From contig JAJFII010000062.1 of NCBI GenBank assembly GCA_021775095.1, positions 1 to 40,962 of the forward strand: a stretch of 40,962 bases of DNA. The letters are read 5' to 3'. The position numbers were made by a program, and so were the translations under genes. The notes under the pieces were generated by a model that was given only the letters and a program-made list of their open reading frames with translations, had not been told where the DNA came from and did no database searches. How positions within the stretch are numbered: the stretch's first letter is position 1; each line of letters begins with the position of its first letter. Of the stretch, positions 7,274 to 16,155 are shown in pieces. The stretch is from Rhodospirillales bacterium. Its GTDB lineage: Bacteria; Pseudomonadota; Alphaproteobacteria; Rhodospirillales; Casp-alpha2.

Positions 7274-9121
7274 ATGGCTTGGGCAAGAAAAATACTACGT
7301 GTTAATCTGACCAAAGGAACATGTGCTGACGAGGCGCTCAATATGGATTGGGCGCAAAAATATTTAGGGCAGCGTGGGCTGGCAACCAAGTATCTGACGG
7401 AAGAAATCGACCCCAAAGTTGATCCGCTGTCGCCCGATAATAAAATGATAATGGCGACGGGCCCGTTAACCGGAACCTGCGCGTCTACTGCGGGGCGTTA
7501 TTCGGTCATTACCAAAGGCGCTTTAACGGGTGCCATTGCCTGTTCGAATTCTGGCGGTTTTTTCGGCAATGAAATGAAAAATGCCGGATACGATATGATC
7601 ATCTTCGAAGGCAAATCACCAAGTCCGGTTTATTTGTTTGTGCAGGATGGGTCAGCGCAATTGCTGGATGCCGCCGACTATTGGGGACAGTCGTGCTGGA
7701 CGACGGAAGAGGGGATCAAGGAAAAACATGGTGATCCGTTGTTGCGGGTGGCATCAATTGGTGTCTCCGGCGAAAAAGGTGTGAAATTTGCCTGTATCGT
7801 CAACGATATGGACCGTGCAGCCGGACGATCCGGTGTCGGCACGGTTATGGGTTCGAAAAATCTGAAAGCTGTTGCCATTCGCGGCACATTGGGCGTCAAA
7901 GTTGATGATGCCAGTCGCTTTGTGGACGCGGTTGCCGCCGGCAAGAGTGTGCTCGCCGAAAATGCCGTAACCGGGCAGGGTTTGCCGGCATTTGGTACCC
8001 AAGTGCTGATGAATGTGATCAACGAAAGCGGCGCGCTGCCAACTCGTAATCACCTGGATGCTCAATTTGATGGTGCCAATAACATTTCGGCCGAGGCCAT
8101 GGCAGAACCCAGAGCGTCTGATGGCAAACCCAATTTGCTGACCAATGCGGCGTGTTTTGGCTGTACCATTGCCTGCGGACGGGTTTCCACTGTCGAGCGG
8201 ACCCACTATACAGTCAAAGACCGGCCCGAATATCATGTCGCATCTGGCGGTTTGGAATATGAAGCGGCATGGGCCCTCGGCGCGGCAACGGGTATTGATG
8301 ATCTCAATGCGCTGACCTTTGCCAATTTTATCTGTAATGAGCAGGGACTTGATCCGATCTCATTTGGTGCGACGGTTGGTGCTGCCATGGAACTGTTTGA
8401 AGATGGCACAATAACGACCAAGGAAACCGGTGGCATTGAACTGAAGTTCGGTTCTGCCGAAGCCCTGACGACCTTGGTTGAACTGTGCGGCAAAGGCGAA
8501 GGATTTGGTGCCGAGATTGGCCTTGGTTCGAAGTTGCTTTGTGAAAAGTACGGTCGGCCTGAATTGTCCATGTCGGTCAAGGGGCAGGAGTTTCCGGCCT
8601 ACGACTCGCGCGGTATTCAGGGCATGGGATTGGCCTATGCCACGTCCAACCGGGGGGCCTGCCATCTGCGCGGATATACGGTGGCTTCCGAAATCCTGGG
8701 GATTCCCGAGAAAACGGATCCGCTTGTCACCGATGGTAAAGCTGGCCTCGTGAAGGCGTTCCAGGACGCGACAGCGGTGGTGGATTCTGCAGGAATTTGT
8801 GTATTCACCACCTTCGCCTGGTCGATGGATGACATCGCACCGCAAATTGATGCGGCGTGTGAAGGTGACTGGTCCGTCGAAAACTGTATGGCCGCCGGAG
8901 AGCGGATCTGGAACCTGGAACGCAAGTTTAACCTGGATGCGGGTTTTGTCGGCAAGGATGACAATTTACCGGCACGATTGTTAAAAGATGCGGCCAAAAC
9001 CGGACCTGCCAAAGGCAAAACAAACGGTCTTGATATCATGTTGCCGGAATATTATGCGGCCCGTGGTTGGACGGTTGAAGGCATTCCTTCGAACGAGACT
9101 TTGGACCGAGTTGCCCTTTAA
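7274..9121 (+). CDS. aorB: Tungsten-dependent aldehyde:ferredoxin oxidoreductase, large subunit
   Basis: A 615-residue AOR-family protein that oxidises aldehydes to carboxylic acids, or runs in reverse with low-potential electrons, using a tungsten bis-pyranopterin cofactor. The cluster-binding Cys are C294, C297 and C301 (ACFGCTIAC) with C509 (SAGICVF) as the fourth, closely matching the spacing of archaeal AOR. Pterin-binding segments include AAGRSGVGTVMGSKNLKAVA (183-202) and DSRGIQGMGLAYATSNRGAC. GGGAG lies nine bases before the ATG. It sits between the AorA-like ferredoxin and the AorC-like flavoprotein, so electrons probably reach NAD. A MoaD-like gene follows in the operon, as expected for a pterin-cofactor enzyme. 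Molybdenum instead of tungsten cannot be excluded by sequence alone. Confidence 0.95.
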   Translation: MAWARKILRVNLTKGTCADEALNMDWAQKYLGQRGLATKYLTEEIDPKVDPLSPDNKMIMATGPLTGTCASTAGRYSVITKGALTGAIACSNSGGFFGNEMKNAGYDMIIFEGKSPSPVYLFVQDGSAQLLDAADYWGQSCWTTEEGIKEKHGDPLLRVASIGVSGEKGVKFACIVNDMDRAAGRSGVGTVMGSKNLKAVAIRGTLGVKVDDASRFVDAVAAGKSVLAENAVTGQGLPAFGTQVLMNVINESGALPTRNHLDAQFDGANNISAEAMAEPRASDGKPNLLTNAACFGCTIACGRVSTVERTHYTVKDRPEYHVASGGLEYEAAWALGAATGIDDLNALTFANFICNEQGLDPISFGATVGAAMELFEDGTITTKETGGIELKFGSAEALTTLVELCGKGEGFGAEIGLGSKLLCEKYGRPELSMSVKGQEFPAYDSRGIQGMGLAYATSNRGACHLRGYTVASEILGIPEKTDPLVTDGKAGLVKAFQDATAVVDSAGICVFTTFAWSMDDIAPQIDAACEGDWSVENCMAAGERIWNLERKFNLDAGFVGKDDNLPARLLKDAAKTGPAKGKTNGLDIMLPEYYAARGWTVEGIPSNETLDRVAL

Positions 9122-9148
9122 GTACAGGTGGCACGACGAATTGCGATG

Positions 9149-9179
9149 GGGGCCGGACGCCGAAGGGGTATCCGGCCCC
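9149..9179 (+). other. Strong hairpin between aorB and aorC
   Basis: A perfect 9-bp GC-rich stem, GGGGCCGGA (9149-9157) with TCCGGCCCC (9171-9179), encloses a 13-base loop. There is no T-run after it. An mRNA-stability or processing element that sets subunit ratios is more likely than a full terminator. Confidence 0.5.
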
Positions 9180-9219
9180 TAACGTTATTAAATGATGTAA
9201 TAAAAGGAGGGAGAATAGG

Positions 9220-10452
9220 ATGACATATGTCGTTGTTGGGGCAGGACCGTCGGGCGTAATCGCCGCGGAATCTTTGCGCAAATCGGATCCGGAAGGTGAA
9301 ATCATTCTTATTGGTGACGAACCGGAACCGCCCTATTCGAGAATGGCAATTCCCTACTTTTTGGTTGGAAATATCGAAGATCACGGAACCCACCTGCGCA
9401 AAACCAAGGACCATTACGAGGCCCTCGGCATCACCTATGTACAAGACCGTGTATCGCGTGTTTCTCCCGCCGATCACAGTCTGACGCTGGCCAGCGGTGG
9501 CACCCAAAGCTATTCCAAACTGTTGATCGCGACCGGTGCCAGTCCCATAAAACCGCCGATTGAAGGGCTGGGTTTGCCCGGCGTGCACCACTGCTGGACC
9601 CTGGAGGATGCGCGAAATATCATCGAACTGGCCCATGATGGTGCCCATGTTGTCCTGGTTGGTGCCGGGTTTATTGGCTGTATTATTCTCGAATCCCTGG
9701 TGAAGCGCGGGGTGAACCTGACGGTTGTCGAAGCCGATGATCGAATGGTCCCGCGCATGATGAACCAAAAAGCCGGCGGAATGATCAAACAGTGGTGCCT
9801 GGAAAAAGGCGTAAACGTCGAGACGTCGACACGGGTGACCAAACTTGAAAAGAACGCCAAAGGCACCTTGAATGTCGACCTGGACAATGGCACACAACTT
9901 CCCGCGCATCTGGTGGTGATCGCTGCCGGCGTGAAATCCAATACGGATTTCCTGGAAGGCAGTGGCATCGAAGTGAAAGAAGGGATCGTTGTTGATAAAT
10001 ATCTGAAAACCTCGGTTGAAGATGTTTATGCGGCGGGCGATTGTGCGCAGGGGCCTGATATCGCCGGCGGCTGGTCGGTTCATGCCATTCAACCCACTTG
10101 CGCTGACCATGGTCAAATTGTCGGTAAAAATATGGCTGGCATCAAAACCCCCTACAAGGGGAGTTTGGTTATGAACGTGCTCGACACGGTTGGTTTGATT
10201 TCTGTTTCCTACGGTGCTTGGGAAGGTAAAGGCGATGGCGTTGAGGTGCTGGACGAGAAAAATTACCGTTATATGCGGCTGGAGTTTGAGGGAGACAAAC
10301 TCATTGGTGCATTGTCGCTCGGGCGGACGGAACACGTTGGTGTTCTGCGTGGACTGATTCAAACGGGCGTCGCCCTTGGTCAATGGAAAGACAAACTGAA
10401 GGAAGATCCGCAATTAATTATGGAAGCTTATGTTGCGACCAAGTACGTGTAG
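9220..10452 (+). CDS. aorC: AorC-type FAD/NAD(P)-dependent oxidoreductase subunit
   Basis: A 410-residue pyridine-nucleotide-disulfide-oxidoreductase-fold flavoprotein. The N-terminal FAD fold starts VVGAGPSGVIAAE, a second Rossmann motif VVLVGAGFIGC near residue 145 binds NAD(P)H, and the FAD-closing motif VYAAGDCAQ lies near residue 270. No redox-active CxxxxC disulfide is present, so it resembles NADH:acceptor reductases rather than disulfide reductases. By position it corresponds to AorC of the Aromatoleum enzyme, passing electrons from AorA to NAD+. AGGAGG lies about ten bases before the ATG, and the stop is eight bases before the MoaD-like gene. Confidence 0.9.
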   Translation: MTYVVVGAGPSGVIAAESLRKSDPEGEIILIGDEPEPPYSRMAIPYFLVGNIEDHGTHLRKTKDHYEALGITYVQDRVSRVSPADHSLTLASGGTQSYSKLLIATGASPIKPPIEGLGLPGVHHCWTLEDARNIIELAHDGAHVVLVGAGFIGCIILESLVKRGVNLTVVEADDRMVPRMMNQKAGGMIKQWCLEKGVNVETSTRVTKLEKNAKGTLNVDLDNGTQLPAHLVVIAAGVKSNTDFLEGSGIEVKEGIVVDKYLKTSVEDVYAAGDCAQGPDIAGGWSVHAIQPTCADHGQIVGKNMAGIKTPYKGSLVMNVLDTVGLISVSYGAWEGKGDGVEVLDEKNYRYMRLEFEGDKLIGALSLGRTEHVGVLRGLIQTGVALGQWKDKLKEDPQLIMEAYVATKYV

Positions 10453-10460
10453 GTTGTTTT

Positions 10461-10712
10461 ATGCTCATACGGGTTAAATTGTATGCGATGTTGGCCGATT
10501 ATTTGCCGGCGAGCGCCGTGAAAAATGAAGCGGACATGGAGGTCGCCGACGGGACCGTGGTCAAACAGGTGCTTTCGTCGCTGCAAATGCCCATGGAACA
10601 ATGCCATTTGGTCCTGGTCAATGGGGTTTTTGTGGCACCAAGTGAGCGCGACACGCGAACCCTGGCGGATGGCGATGCGCTGGCCGTGTGGCCGCCTGTG
10701 GCCGGCGGATAG
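10461..10712 (+). CDS. MoaD/ThiS-family sulfur carrier protein
   Basis: An 83-residue ubiquitin-fold protein starting MLIRVKLYAM and ending in the Gly-Gly tail (PPVAGG) that is adenylated and thiocarboxylated in MoaD and ThiS. The segment DGDALAVWPPVAGG is the standard C-terminal strand and tail. MoaD donates sulfur for the dithiolene of molybdopterin, the pterin also used by tungsten enzymes. A dedicated copy inside an aor operon is common and probably serves AOR cofactor assembly. It starts eight bases after aorC; an in-frame upstream extension would read into aorC and lacks similarity. No MoaE or MoeA gene is in the window. Confidence 0.85.
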   Translation: MLIRVKLYAMLADYLPASAVKNEADMEVADGTVVKQVLSSLQMPMEQCHLVLVNGVFVAPSERDTRTLADGDALAVWPPVAGG

Positions 10713-10718
10713 GGGCAG

Positions 10719-11012
10719 ATGGGCGCGCCTGTGATCATCGCCAAAGAGATGGGCTTGAGCCACCGTGATTTTTTTCGCACCGTTGCCAGTGCCCTTGGAA
10801 CCGAAGAATTTGAATCCACGAATACGGGCGTGCGCTTGACGACCGACGAACGAGTGCTGGAAATTAACCTGGGTCCAGAGCGGGAGCGGCGGATCGCCTT
10901 GATGGTCGTACCGATAACCCAGGTAACCCTGCGCTTTACCAATTATACCGAAGCCGATGTACAAACCGCAGTGAAACGTTTTGATATGCGGTTCAAGCGC
11001 GGCGGCGGGTAA
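10719..11012 (+). CDS. Small conserved-looking protein of the aor operon, function unknown
   Basis: A 97-residue soluble protein beginning MGAPVIIAKEMGLSHRDFF and ending MRFKRGGG. It starts six bases after the MoaD-like stop, so it is certainly in the same operon. It has no Cys, signal peptide or membrane segment. The first half looks helical and the second half predicts short beta strands (RRIALMVVPITQVTLRF). I do not recognise a family. From its place next to a MoaD-like gene, a role in tungstopterin cofactor insertion or maturation of the AOR complex is possible. The Gly-rich C-terminus is basic and does not match the MoaD tail context. Confidence 0.7.
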   Translation: MGAPVIIAKEMGLSHRDFFRTVASALGTEEFESTNTGVRLTTDERVLEINLGPERERRIALMVVPITQVTLRFTNYTEADVQTAVKRFDMRFKRGGG

Positions 11013-11019
11013 ATCAGGG

Positions 11020-11081
11020 ACATCAATAATGTCAATCCCGGTCCTGCTGAAAACCGGGATCGAACGGTTTGCTATTGATGT
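11020..11081. terminator. Nested inverted repeats after the aor operon, possible terminator
   Basis: An 8-bp stem ATCCCGGT/ACCGGGAT (11035-11042 with 11053-11060) lies inside a 9-bp inverted repeat ACATCAATA/TATTGATGT (11020-11028 with 11073-11081). It stands between the convergent aor operon and der. A short TTCTTT follows on the plus strand. It is probably a terminator or 3'-end stabiliser. Confidence 0.45.
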
Positions 11082-11134
11082 TCTTTGCCGGGCAGTCCGT
11101 GGCGGATGTTATCGGTTGTTTTGTTGCCCGTGTT

Positions 11135-12511
11135 TTATTCGGCGTAAGGGTTTTCGCCTTTGCGTCCGTGCATACGAATGGGGATGCCCGGCAATTTAAA
11201 ATCCGCACGCAATTCGTTAACCAGATACCTCATATAGGATTCCGGTAACTTATCGGCCCGGCTGGAAAACAGCACAAAAGTCGGTGGTCGGGTTCTGGCC
11301 TGCGTCATATAACGTAATTTTATCCGGCCCAGCCCCGATACAGGGGGCGGATGGGAATCGACGGTCGCCGCCAACCACCTGTTGAGGGCACCCGTTGAAA
11401 TTCGTGTATTCCATAGCTCATGGGCTTTAACCACTGCTGGCATAAGTTTTTGCAGGCCCTTCCCGGTTTTTGATGAACAGGTGATTATGGGGACACCGCG
11501 GACCTGTGGCAAAGAGGTTTGCAAACGATCTTCGATACGTTTTGCCGCCGCAACCCGATCACCGGCAATGTCCCATTTGTTGACGGCAATAATCAGGGCA
11601 CGGCCCTCTTCAACGGCATGTCGGGCAATGGTTAAGTCCTGTTTGTCCAGGGGCGCATTGGCATCGAGGACCAGGATAACGACCTCCGCAAATCGAATTG
11701 AACGCAGAGTGTCGCCGACCGACATATATTCGAGTTTTTCTTTGATGCGAGCTTTACGGCGCAAGCCGGCAGTGTCGACCAATCGCACTTCCCGACCCTG
11801 ATATTCCCAGGCGACGGCGATCGCATCACGGGTAACTCCGGCTTCCGGTCCAGTCAACAGGCGTTCGCGGCCCAACAATTTGTTGATCATGGTCGACTTA
11901 CCGACATTTGGCCGCCCAATGATCGCCAGTTTCAAGGGTTTGTCGCTGTAATCGTCGTCCAGGCCCGCATCGGCCTCACTCTCATCCAGTTCTAAGGATT
12001 CGGGTATTTCTGCTGCTGAGCTCCTATAGGGGAGCAGGGCATCGTAAAGTTCGCTTAATCCTTCGCCGTGCTCGGCGGACAGGGGAATGGGTTCGCCCAG
12101 GCCCAGACTATAGGATTCATAAAGCCCGGCTTTTCCCGCCTTGCCTTCGCATTTGTTAACCACCAATAGAGTCGGCGTTGGATGTTTGCGCAACCAGTCG
12201 GCAAAATGTTGGTCGAGGGGCATCACACCGGCGCGGCCGTCGATAAGAAACAACGTAACGTCGGCCTCGGAAAGTGCCATCTCCGTTTGCTGACGCATCC
12301 GGGCTTCCAGGCTGTCGTCATAGGCGTCTTCCAGTCCAGCCGTATCGATCAGACGGAACTCCAGGTCCGATATGGAGCCATTCCCCTCACGTCGGTCCCG
12401 GGTCACGCCGGGGGTATCGTCAACAATCGCGTGCTGTTTGCCGGTGAGGCGATTAAACAGAGTTGATTTTCCGACATTGGGACGGCCAATGACTGCAACG
12501 GTAAAGGTCAT
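11135..12511 (-). CDS. der: Ribosome-assembly GTPase Der (EngA)
   Basis: A 458-residue tandem GTPase needed for 50S ribosomal subunit maturation. The first G domain has G1 GRPNVGKST near residue 9, [15 protein letters not shown] and NKCEGK. The second has another GRPNVGKST near residue 200, [15 protein letters not shown] and NKWDIAG. The C-terminal KH-like domain ends [12 protein letters not shown]. An acidic linker ([16 protein letters not shown]) joins the G domains. Length is normal for alphaproteobacteria. It lies 45 bases after bamB, in the yfgM-bamB-der order known from gammaproteobacteria. No strong ribosome binding site is seen before the ATG. Confidence 0.97.
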   Translation of the reverse strand: MTFTVAVIGRPNVGKSTLFNRLTGKQHAIVDDTPGVTRDRREGNGSISDLEFRLIDTAGLEDAYDDSLEARMRQQTEMALSEADVTLFLIDGRAGVMPLDQHFADWLRKHPTPTLLVVNKCEGKAGKAGLYESYSLGLGEPIPLSAEHGEGLSELYDALLPYRSSAAEIPESLELDESEADAGLDDDYSDKPLKLAIIGRPNVGKSTMINKLLGRERLLTGPEAGVTRDAIAVAWEYQGREVRLVDTAGLRRKARIKEKLEYMSVGDTLRSIRFAEVVILVLDANAPLDKQDLTIARHAVEEGRALIIAVNKWDIAGDRVAAAKRIEDRLQTSLPQVRGVPIITCSSKTGKGLQKLMPAVVKAHELWNTRISTGALNRWLAATVDSHPPPVSGLGRIKLRYMTQARTRPPTFVLFSSRADKLPESYMRYLVNELRADFKLPGIPIRMHGRKGENPYAE

Positions 12512-12556
12512 AATCGTTTGTTTTCAGGTTCTGCAGACACGTCGGTCTGAATGGGT

Positions 12557-13864
12557 TTAACGGTAGGCGACCAATCTCGCATCATCGGCAAGGAAATAAA
12601 CACTGCCATTGGCCACAATAGGGGGTATGGAAACCCGATCAGGCATATTGATGGCACCTAAAACCTCGCCCGTATAGGGAGAAACAGCCAAAGCTTTGCC
12701 GTTTGATCCGGCAACGATAAGGCGGTCGCTGACCAAAATCGGACCGGTCCAGACGATGGGGCCGCTTGAATCGTCAGGGTCTTCAAATCGGGGCAGGGCC
12801 TGGACCCAGTAAACCCGACCGTCATCGCGGGAAATACAAATGACTTCCGCATCATTTGTCAGGGCAAAAATATAATCGCCGGCAACCCAGGGGCTTTCCA
12901 GACCGCCGATGTCGCGGACCCAAATCCGGCGGCCGGTTCGTAGATCAATGGATACGATTTGACCGCCGTGACTCATGGCGATCACACGGTTGCGATCGAT
13001 AACCGGGCGGCCACGGATGTCTGCCAGGGTCGATATCACGTCGGTTCGGCGGACGGAGGCAAGTGATTCTTCCCAAATCAACCGTCCCGTATCGACCCGA
13101 AGCGCCACCAACTGGCCAGACGTATAGGGCACCACGACCACTCCGCGATCGATCGCCGGGCTGGCACCACCCAGTATGCTCGCCGTCTCAGGGAGGCCGG
13201 CGTGTGTCCACAATTCCTCGCCGGTTTGCGAATTCAGGGCAAAAAGTTTGTTGTTAAGAGTGACGGCAAAAACCCGACCGCCCCGGGTCGATGGGGCGGC
13301 GCGCAGCGGTGCATCGAGCGTCACCCGCCAAAGTTCCTTGCCGGTAGCCGCTTGCAGCGCAATTACCTGGGCAAAACCCGTCGTAATAAACAGCCGTCCG
13401 TCGCTATAGGCCAATCCACCACTGATATGGCCATCGTCATCGTCCTTTGGTGCCAGTGCAACCCGCCATTTGGATTTGCCGGTTTTTTCATCATAGGCGT
13501 TCACTTCTGAATTGGAATCAATGGTGTAAATAAGGCCGCCGGCAATCACCGGTTCACCACCCAACCGTTCTTCACTGCTAGCACCGGCACCAATATCGAC
13601 GGACCAGACTTGTTTTAGGGAGTTGCCGACCTGGATATGATGCATGGCGTGATTGGCGTATCCGCCGGATTGCGGCCAAGCGAGATTAGTTGTCGGCGCC
13701 GGCAGCACGATCTGGGTGCCGGCAATCTCTAAATCGGCAGACAGCGACCGTTCGTGTTGAAGTACGGAAACCCTTACGCCGGCAAGCGGTGGATCTTTTT
13801 GTTGCCAGTAATCGCACCCGCCGAGTACCAGGGTGCTGAGAGCTACGAGGAAAATGGTTTTCAT
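12557..13864 (-). CDS. bamB: BamB-like PQQ/beta-propeller lipoprotein (outer membrane assembly)
   Basis: A 435-residue lipoprotein with the signal MKTIFLVALSTLVLGGC (lipobox LGGC, lipidated Cys 17), followed by PQQ-type beta-propeller repeats (for example VIALQAATGKELWRV, LFALNSQTGEELWTH and IVSIDLRTGRRIWVRD). BamB is a periplasm-facing accessory lipoprotein of the BAM complex, which folds outer-membrane beta-barrel proteins. Context, with yfgM-like upstream and der downstream, supports the call. A longer start at ATG 13933 would overlap the upstream stop as ATGA, a coupling arrangement, but would put 23 polar residues before the signal sequence. I prefer 13864. Confidence 0.92.
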   Translation of the reverse strand: MKTIFLVALSTLVLGGCDYWQQKDPPLAGVRVSVLQHERSLSADLEIAGTQIVLPAPTTNLAWPQSGGYANHAMHHIQVGNSLKQVWSVDIGAGASSEERLGGEPVIAGGLIYTIDSNSEVNAYDEKTGKSKWRVALAPKDDDDGHISGGLAYSDGRLFITTGFAQVIALQAATGKELWRVTLDAPLRAAPSTRGGRVFAVTLNNKLFALNSQTGEELWTHAGLPETASILGGASPAIDRGVVVVPYTSGQLVALRVDTGRLIWEESLASVRRTDVISTLADIRGRPVIDRNRVIAMSHGGQIVSIDLRTGRRIWVRDIGGLESPWVAGDYIFALTNDAEVICISRDDGRVYWVQALPRFEDPDDSSGPIVWTGPILVSDRLIVAGSNGKALAVSPYTGEVLGAINMPDRVSIPPIVANGSVYFLADDARLVAYR

Positions 13865-13929
13865 TATGTCTTGTCCGAGTTGTCTCAGCTGAAGGCAGTT
13901 TAGCGGCTGGATGATCCTTCCGCCACCAA

Positions 13930-14586
13930 TCATCCGTTGATAATCAACAACATTTCACTGGCGCGCGCTTTAATGGTTTGTGGTGCCGTCGCATCCTCGG
14001 CGATCGCCTTGAAAAATTCAGCAGCTTCGGATGATTTGCCATCCTGAAGCGCATTCAAACCAAGAACCTCCCGGGCGCTATGACGCCAGAAATTGTTGCC
14101 ATCATTTAAACCAACCACGCGGTCCAGCAATTTGCGGTCGGTGCCGTCGCTATCCAGTTCGACTAAGGCACCAAGAATAACGGCCATATCCTTGTAATAG
14201 GTTGCTAAGGAGCTGTCGTCCGCCAATTCCATATATAACCCGATTGCGCTCGCCAGATCACCGTTATTGCCGTGCAGGGCGGCCGTTTTAAATCGGGCCA
14301 ATACGCCGTATCCACCGCCGTCCTTGGAAATTTCAGCAAACGCTTTTAACGCGTCGTCTGCTTTTTGTTCCTCGACAAGTACCTGGGCTGCGGCGAATTT
14401 TTCCCCGGCCGCCTGACGGGTTTTTAAATCGTAGGATTTCCATCCCTGAAAGGAACCGACGGCGACGACCACGGCAACCGCAGCACCGACGATATACTTT
14501 CCATAATCTGTCCAGAATAGATTTGCCCGATCCTGGCGAAGATCTTCTTCAATTTCTTTAAATAATACGTCTGATTCGTCGGCCAC
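13930..14586 (-). CDS. YfgM-like membrane-anchored TPR-domain protein
   Basis: A 218-residue protein with a short cytoplasmic N-terminus rich in acidic residues, one membrane segment (YIVGAAVAVVVAVGSF, about residues 29-44) and a periplasmic helical TPR-like domain of about 160 residues. This is the YfgM architecture; E. coli YfgM is an ancillary subunit of the SecYEG translocon that interacts with periplasmic chaperones. The gene order yfgM-bamB-der is conserved. The start GTG at 14586 has AAGGAG six bases upstream; GTG at 14601 is a less likely alternative. Its stop overlaps a possible bamB start. Confidence 0.85.
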   Translation of the reverse strand: MADESDVLFKEIEEDLRQDRANLFWTDYGKYIVGAAVAVVVAVGSFQGWKSYDLKTRQAAGEKFAAAQVLVEEQKADDALKAFAEISKDGGGYGVLARFKTAALHGNNGDLASAIGLYMELADDSSLATYYKDMAVILGALVELDSDGTDRKLLDRVVGLNDGNNFWRHSAREVLGLNALQDGKSSEAAEFFKAIAEDATAPQTIKARASEMLLIING

Positions 14587-15029
14587 CGGCCACTCCTTCA
14601 CTTCAACAGGATTTTGGCTGCAAAAAAACTACGGTGCCCAAAACCACACCAACCTCATAGAGGTGCGGCGGCTAAAATATCCACTGACAGCGGGTAACGC
14701 AAACCCGCTTATTGACAATCGGCACTCAAATCGCGGTTAATTCGCTCAAATGCTTCGCCCAGCCGTAAAAATATCGATTTTTGTGGCAATTTCATGGCAA
14801 AATGCCGACAAACACCGTCCACAATTCATGAAATAATCAACCCATAGCCTGATGGTCTGTTTTCAACGCCAGTGATACCGCGTTGTCGATGGTCCTCGCT
14901 CCGACGAAACACCCGTGTATGCTCATGGAGCTGGGGGGAATCGGTGAATCCGGTCCGCCAGGTGCCAGATGGGGGCGCGGAAATTAATAGGCCATCCTAC
15001 GGTGCCGGACCCTTATGGTAATAATGTTT
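14587..15029. other. Long intergenic stretch, no gene recognised
   Basis: This 443-base region lies between two minus-strand genes. It contains a 7-bp hairpin AGCGGGT/ACCCGCT (14689-14709) and otherwise AT-rich then GC-rich sequence without a supported frame. It should hold the promoter for yfgM-bamB-der. The segment around 14940-14990 carries scattered riboswitch-like words, but I could not fit it to a known RNA family. Confidence 0.35.
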
Positions 15030-15611
15030 TTACCGGCGCTGCATTTCTGTGCCATGGGATGAGCGCCATTTAATGGAACAACCGATGCTTGCGGTCTGTT
15101 CCTGCGGTCCGTGCCCGGTCTTTGCGATCAAAGCCATGGCGTCGACCAGTTCCCGTTTGCTGTCGGGCCGCGGACTGTGGCGCCCGGAATCATCCAGGCG
15201 CCCCCGGTATTGCAGCGCCAAATCGCCATTAAAACCAAAAAAGTCTGGTGTGCATTTTGCATCATAAGCGCGCCCAATTTCTTGGGTCTCATCAATCACA
15301 TAGGGGAAAGTGAAGCCATATTTTTTTGCAAACAGGGCCATATTGTCGAACGAATCCTCAGGATAGTCAGCCGTATCGTTTGACATGATGGCGATCACAC
15401 CGATGCCTCTATCCTGCAGGGTTTTCATGTCTTCGGCCAAACGAAAACCGACGGATTTGACATAGGGGCAATGGTTGCAAATGAACATGATGACCGTGCC
15501 CTGATCACCGCGGACGGATTTCAGGGTATGACGGTTTTGGTCAATGCCCAATAAATCAAAATCAATGGCTTTTTGCCCGAAATCGCAAATGGGTGGCGTT
15601 TCTGCAGACAT
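15030..15611 (-). CDS. Thioredoxin-fold peroxiredoxin-like protein
   Basis: A 193-residue AhpC/TSA-type thioredoxin-fold protein with the motif FICNHCPYVKS near residue 50, typical of the PRX_like1 subgroup. Its CNHC pair sits where thioredoxin has CxxC. A third Cys in DAKCTPDFFGF precedes the cis-proline-like CTPD region. It probably acts as a cytoplasmic thiol redox protein; the electron partner is unknown. The start ATG 15611 has AAGGAAG five bases upstream, better than an in-frame ATG eight codons earlier. It is divergent from the lipoprotein gene at 15783. Confidence 0.85.
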   Translation of the reverse strand: MSAETPPICDFGQKAIDFDLLGIDQNRHTLKSVRGDQGTVIMFICNHCPYVKSVGFRLAEDMKTLQDRGIGVIAIMSNDTADYPEDSFDNMALFAKKYGFTFPYVIDETQEIGRAYDAKCTPDFFGFNGDLALQYRGRLDDSGRHSPRPDSKRELVDAMALIAKTGHGPQEQTASIGCSIKWRSSHGTEMQRR

Positions 15612-15782
15612 TTTTGCTTCCTTTGGGTGTAACAAACGGAGAATCCTGTGATTTCTTTTTATAGGGTATCAACGGCATCAATTCTAAGGAAACTTATTAT
15701 TTTTACGCTTCCTTAACCGCATTCCGCCTATAGTCAGATCCGAATTGGCCGCTTTTGCCGGTTGAACCCAGGAGTTTTCAGG

Positions 15783-16142
15783 ATGCACAAATTTATTCCC
15801 CTTGTTTGTCTGTTGGTGCTGGGCGGCTGTGGTGGTTTGGCGGCATCCGGCACACCAGGTCTTGCTCAAATCGATTTTTTGACGGTAATGGGAACAGACA
15901 AAACCGTCATTGATCACGTGGTTTCCGTATCCAGCGGCAAAAATTGTTCGTCGGTTCGCCTGGAAAAGGGCGAGGTCTATTGTGAGGAAGACGAACCGCA
16001 AGTGAAGCAGAATATATACTGCTACCGGACCCTGGCCAATGTTACCTGTTATGACCGCGCGGACCCCTATGGCGGCCGGTACAGCAAAGTCGACCAAAAC
16101 GATCACAATCTGGTTGATCCTAAATCCAGACAGCCCCGTTAA
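15783..16142 (+). CDS. Small Cys-containing lipoprotein, function unknown
   Basis: A 119-residue protein with a lipoprotein signal: hydrophobic core PLVCLLVLGG and the lipobox Cys at 16 (LGGC). The mature part has five further Cys (GKNCSSV, VYCEEDE, IYCYRT, VTCYD), which could form two disulfides in the periplasm. No family was recognised. AGGAG lies seven bases before the ATG at 15783. The downstream Sel1-repeat gene begins 65 bases later after a large inverted repeat. Confidence 0.75.
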   Translation: MHKFIPLVCLLVLGGCGGLAASGTPGLAQIDFLTVMGTDKTVIDHVVSVSSGKNCSSVRLEKGEVYCEEDEPQVKQNIYCYRTLANVTCYDRADPYGGRYSKVDQNDHNLVDPKSRQPR

Positions 16143-16155
16143 AGGAGGCTGCACC

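Noticed and set aside
9118-10413. A 431-codon open frame antisense to aorC
   Set aside because: It is a shadow of the real FAD protein on the other strand; its translation has no recognisable motif, and the plus frame has complete FAD/NAD motifs.
14930-15000. Cobalamin riboswitch in the long gap
   Set aside because: Words like GGTGAATCCGG resemble part of the core, but the B12 box and the rest of the pattern are missing and the neighbouring genes are unrelated.
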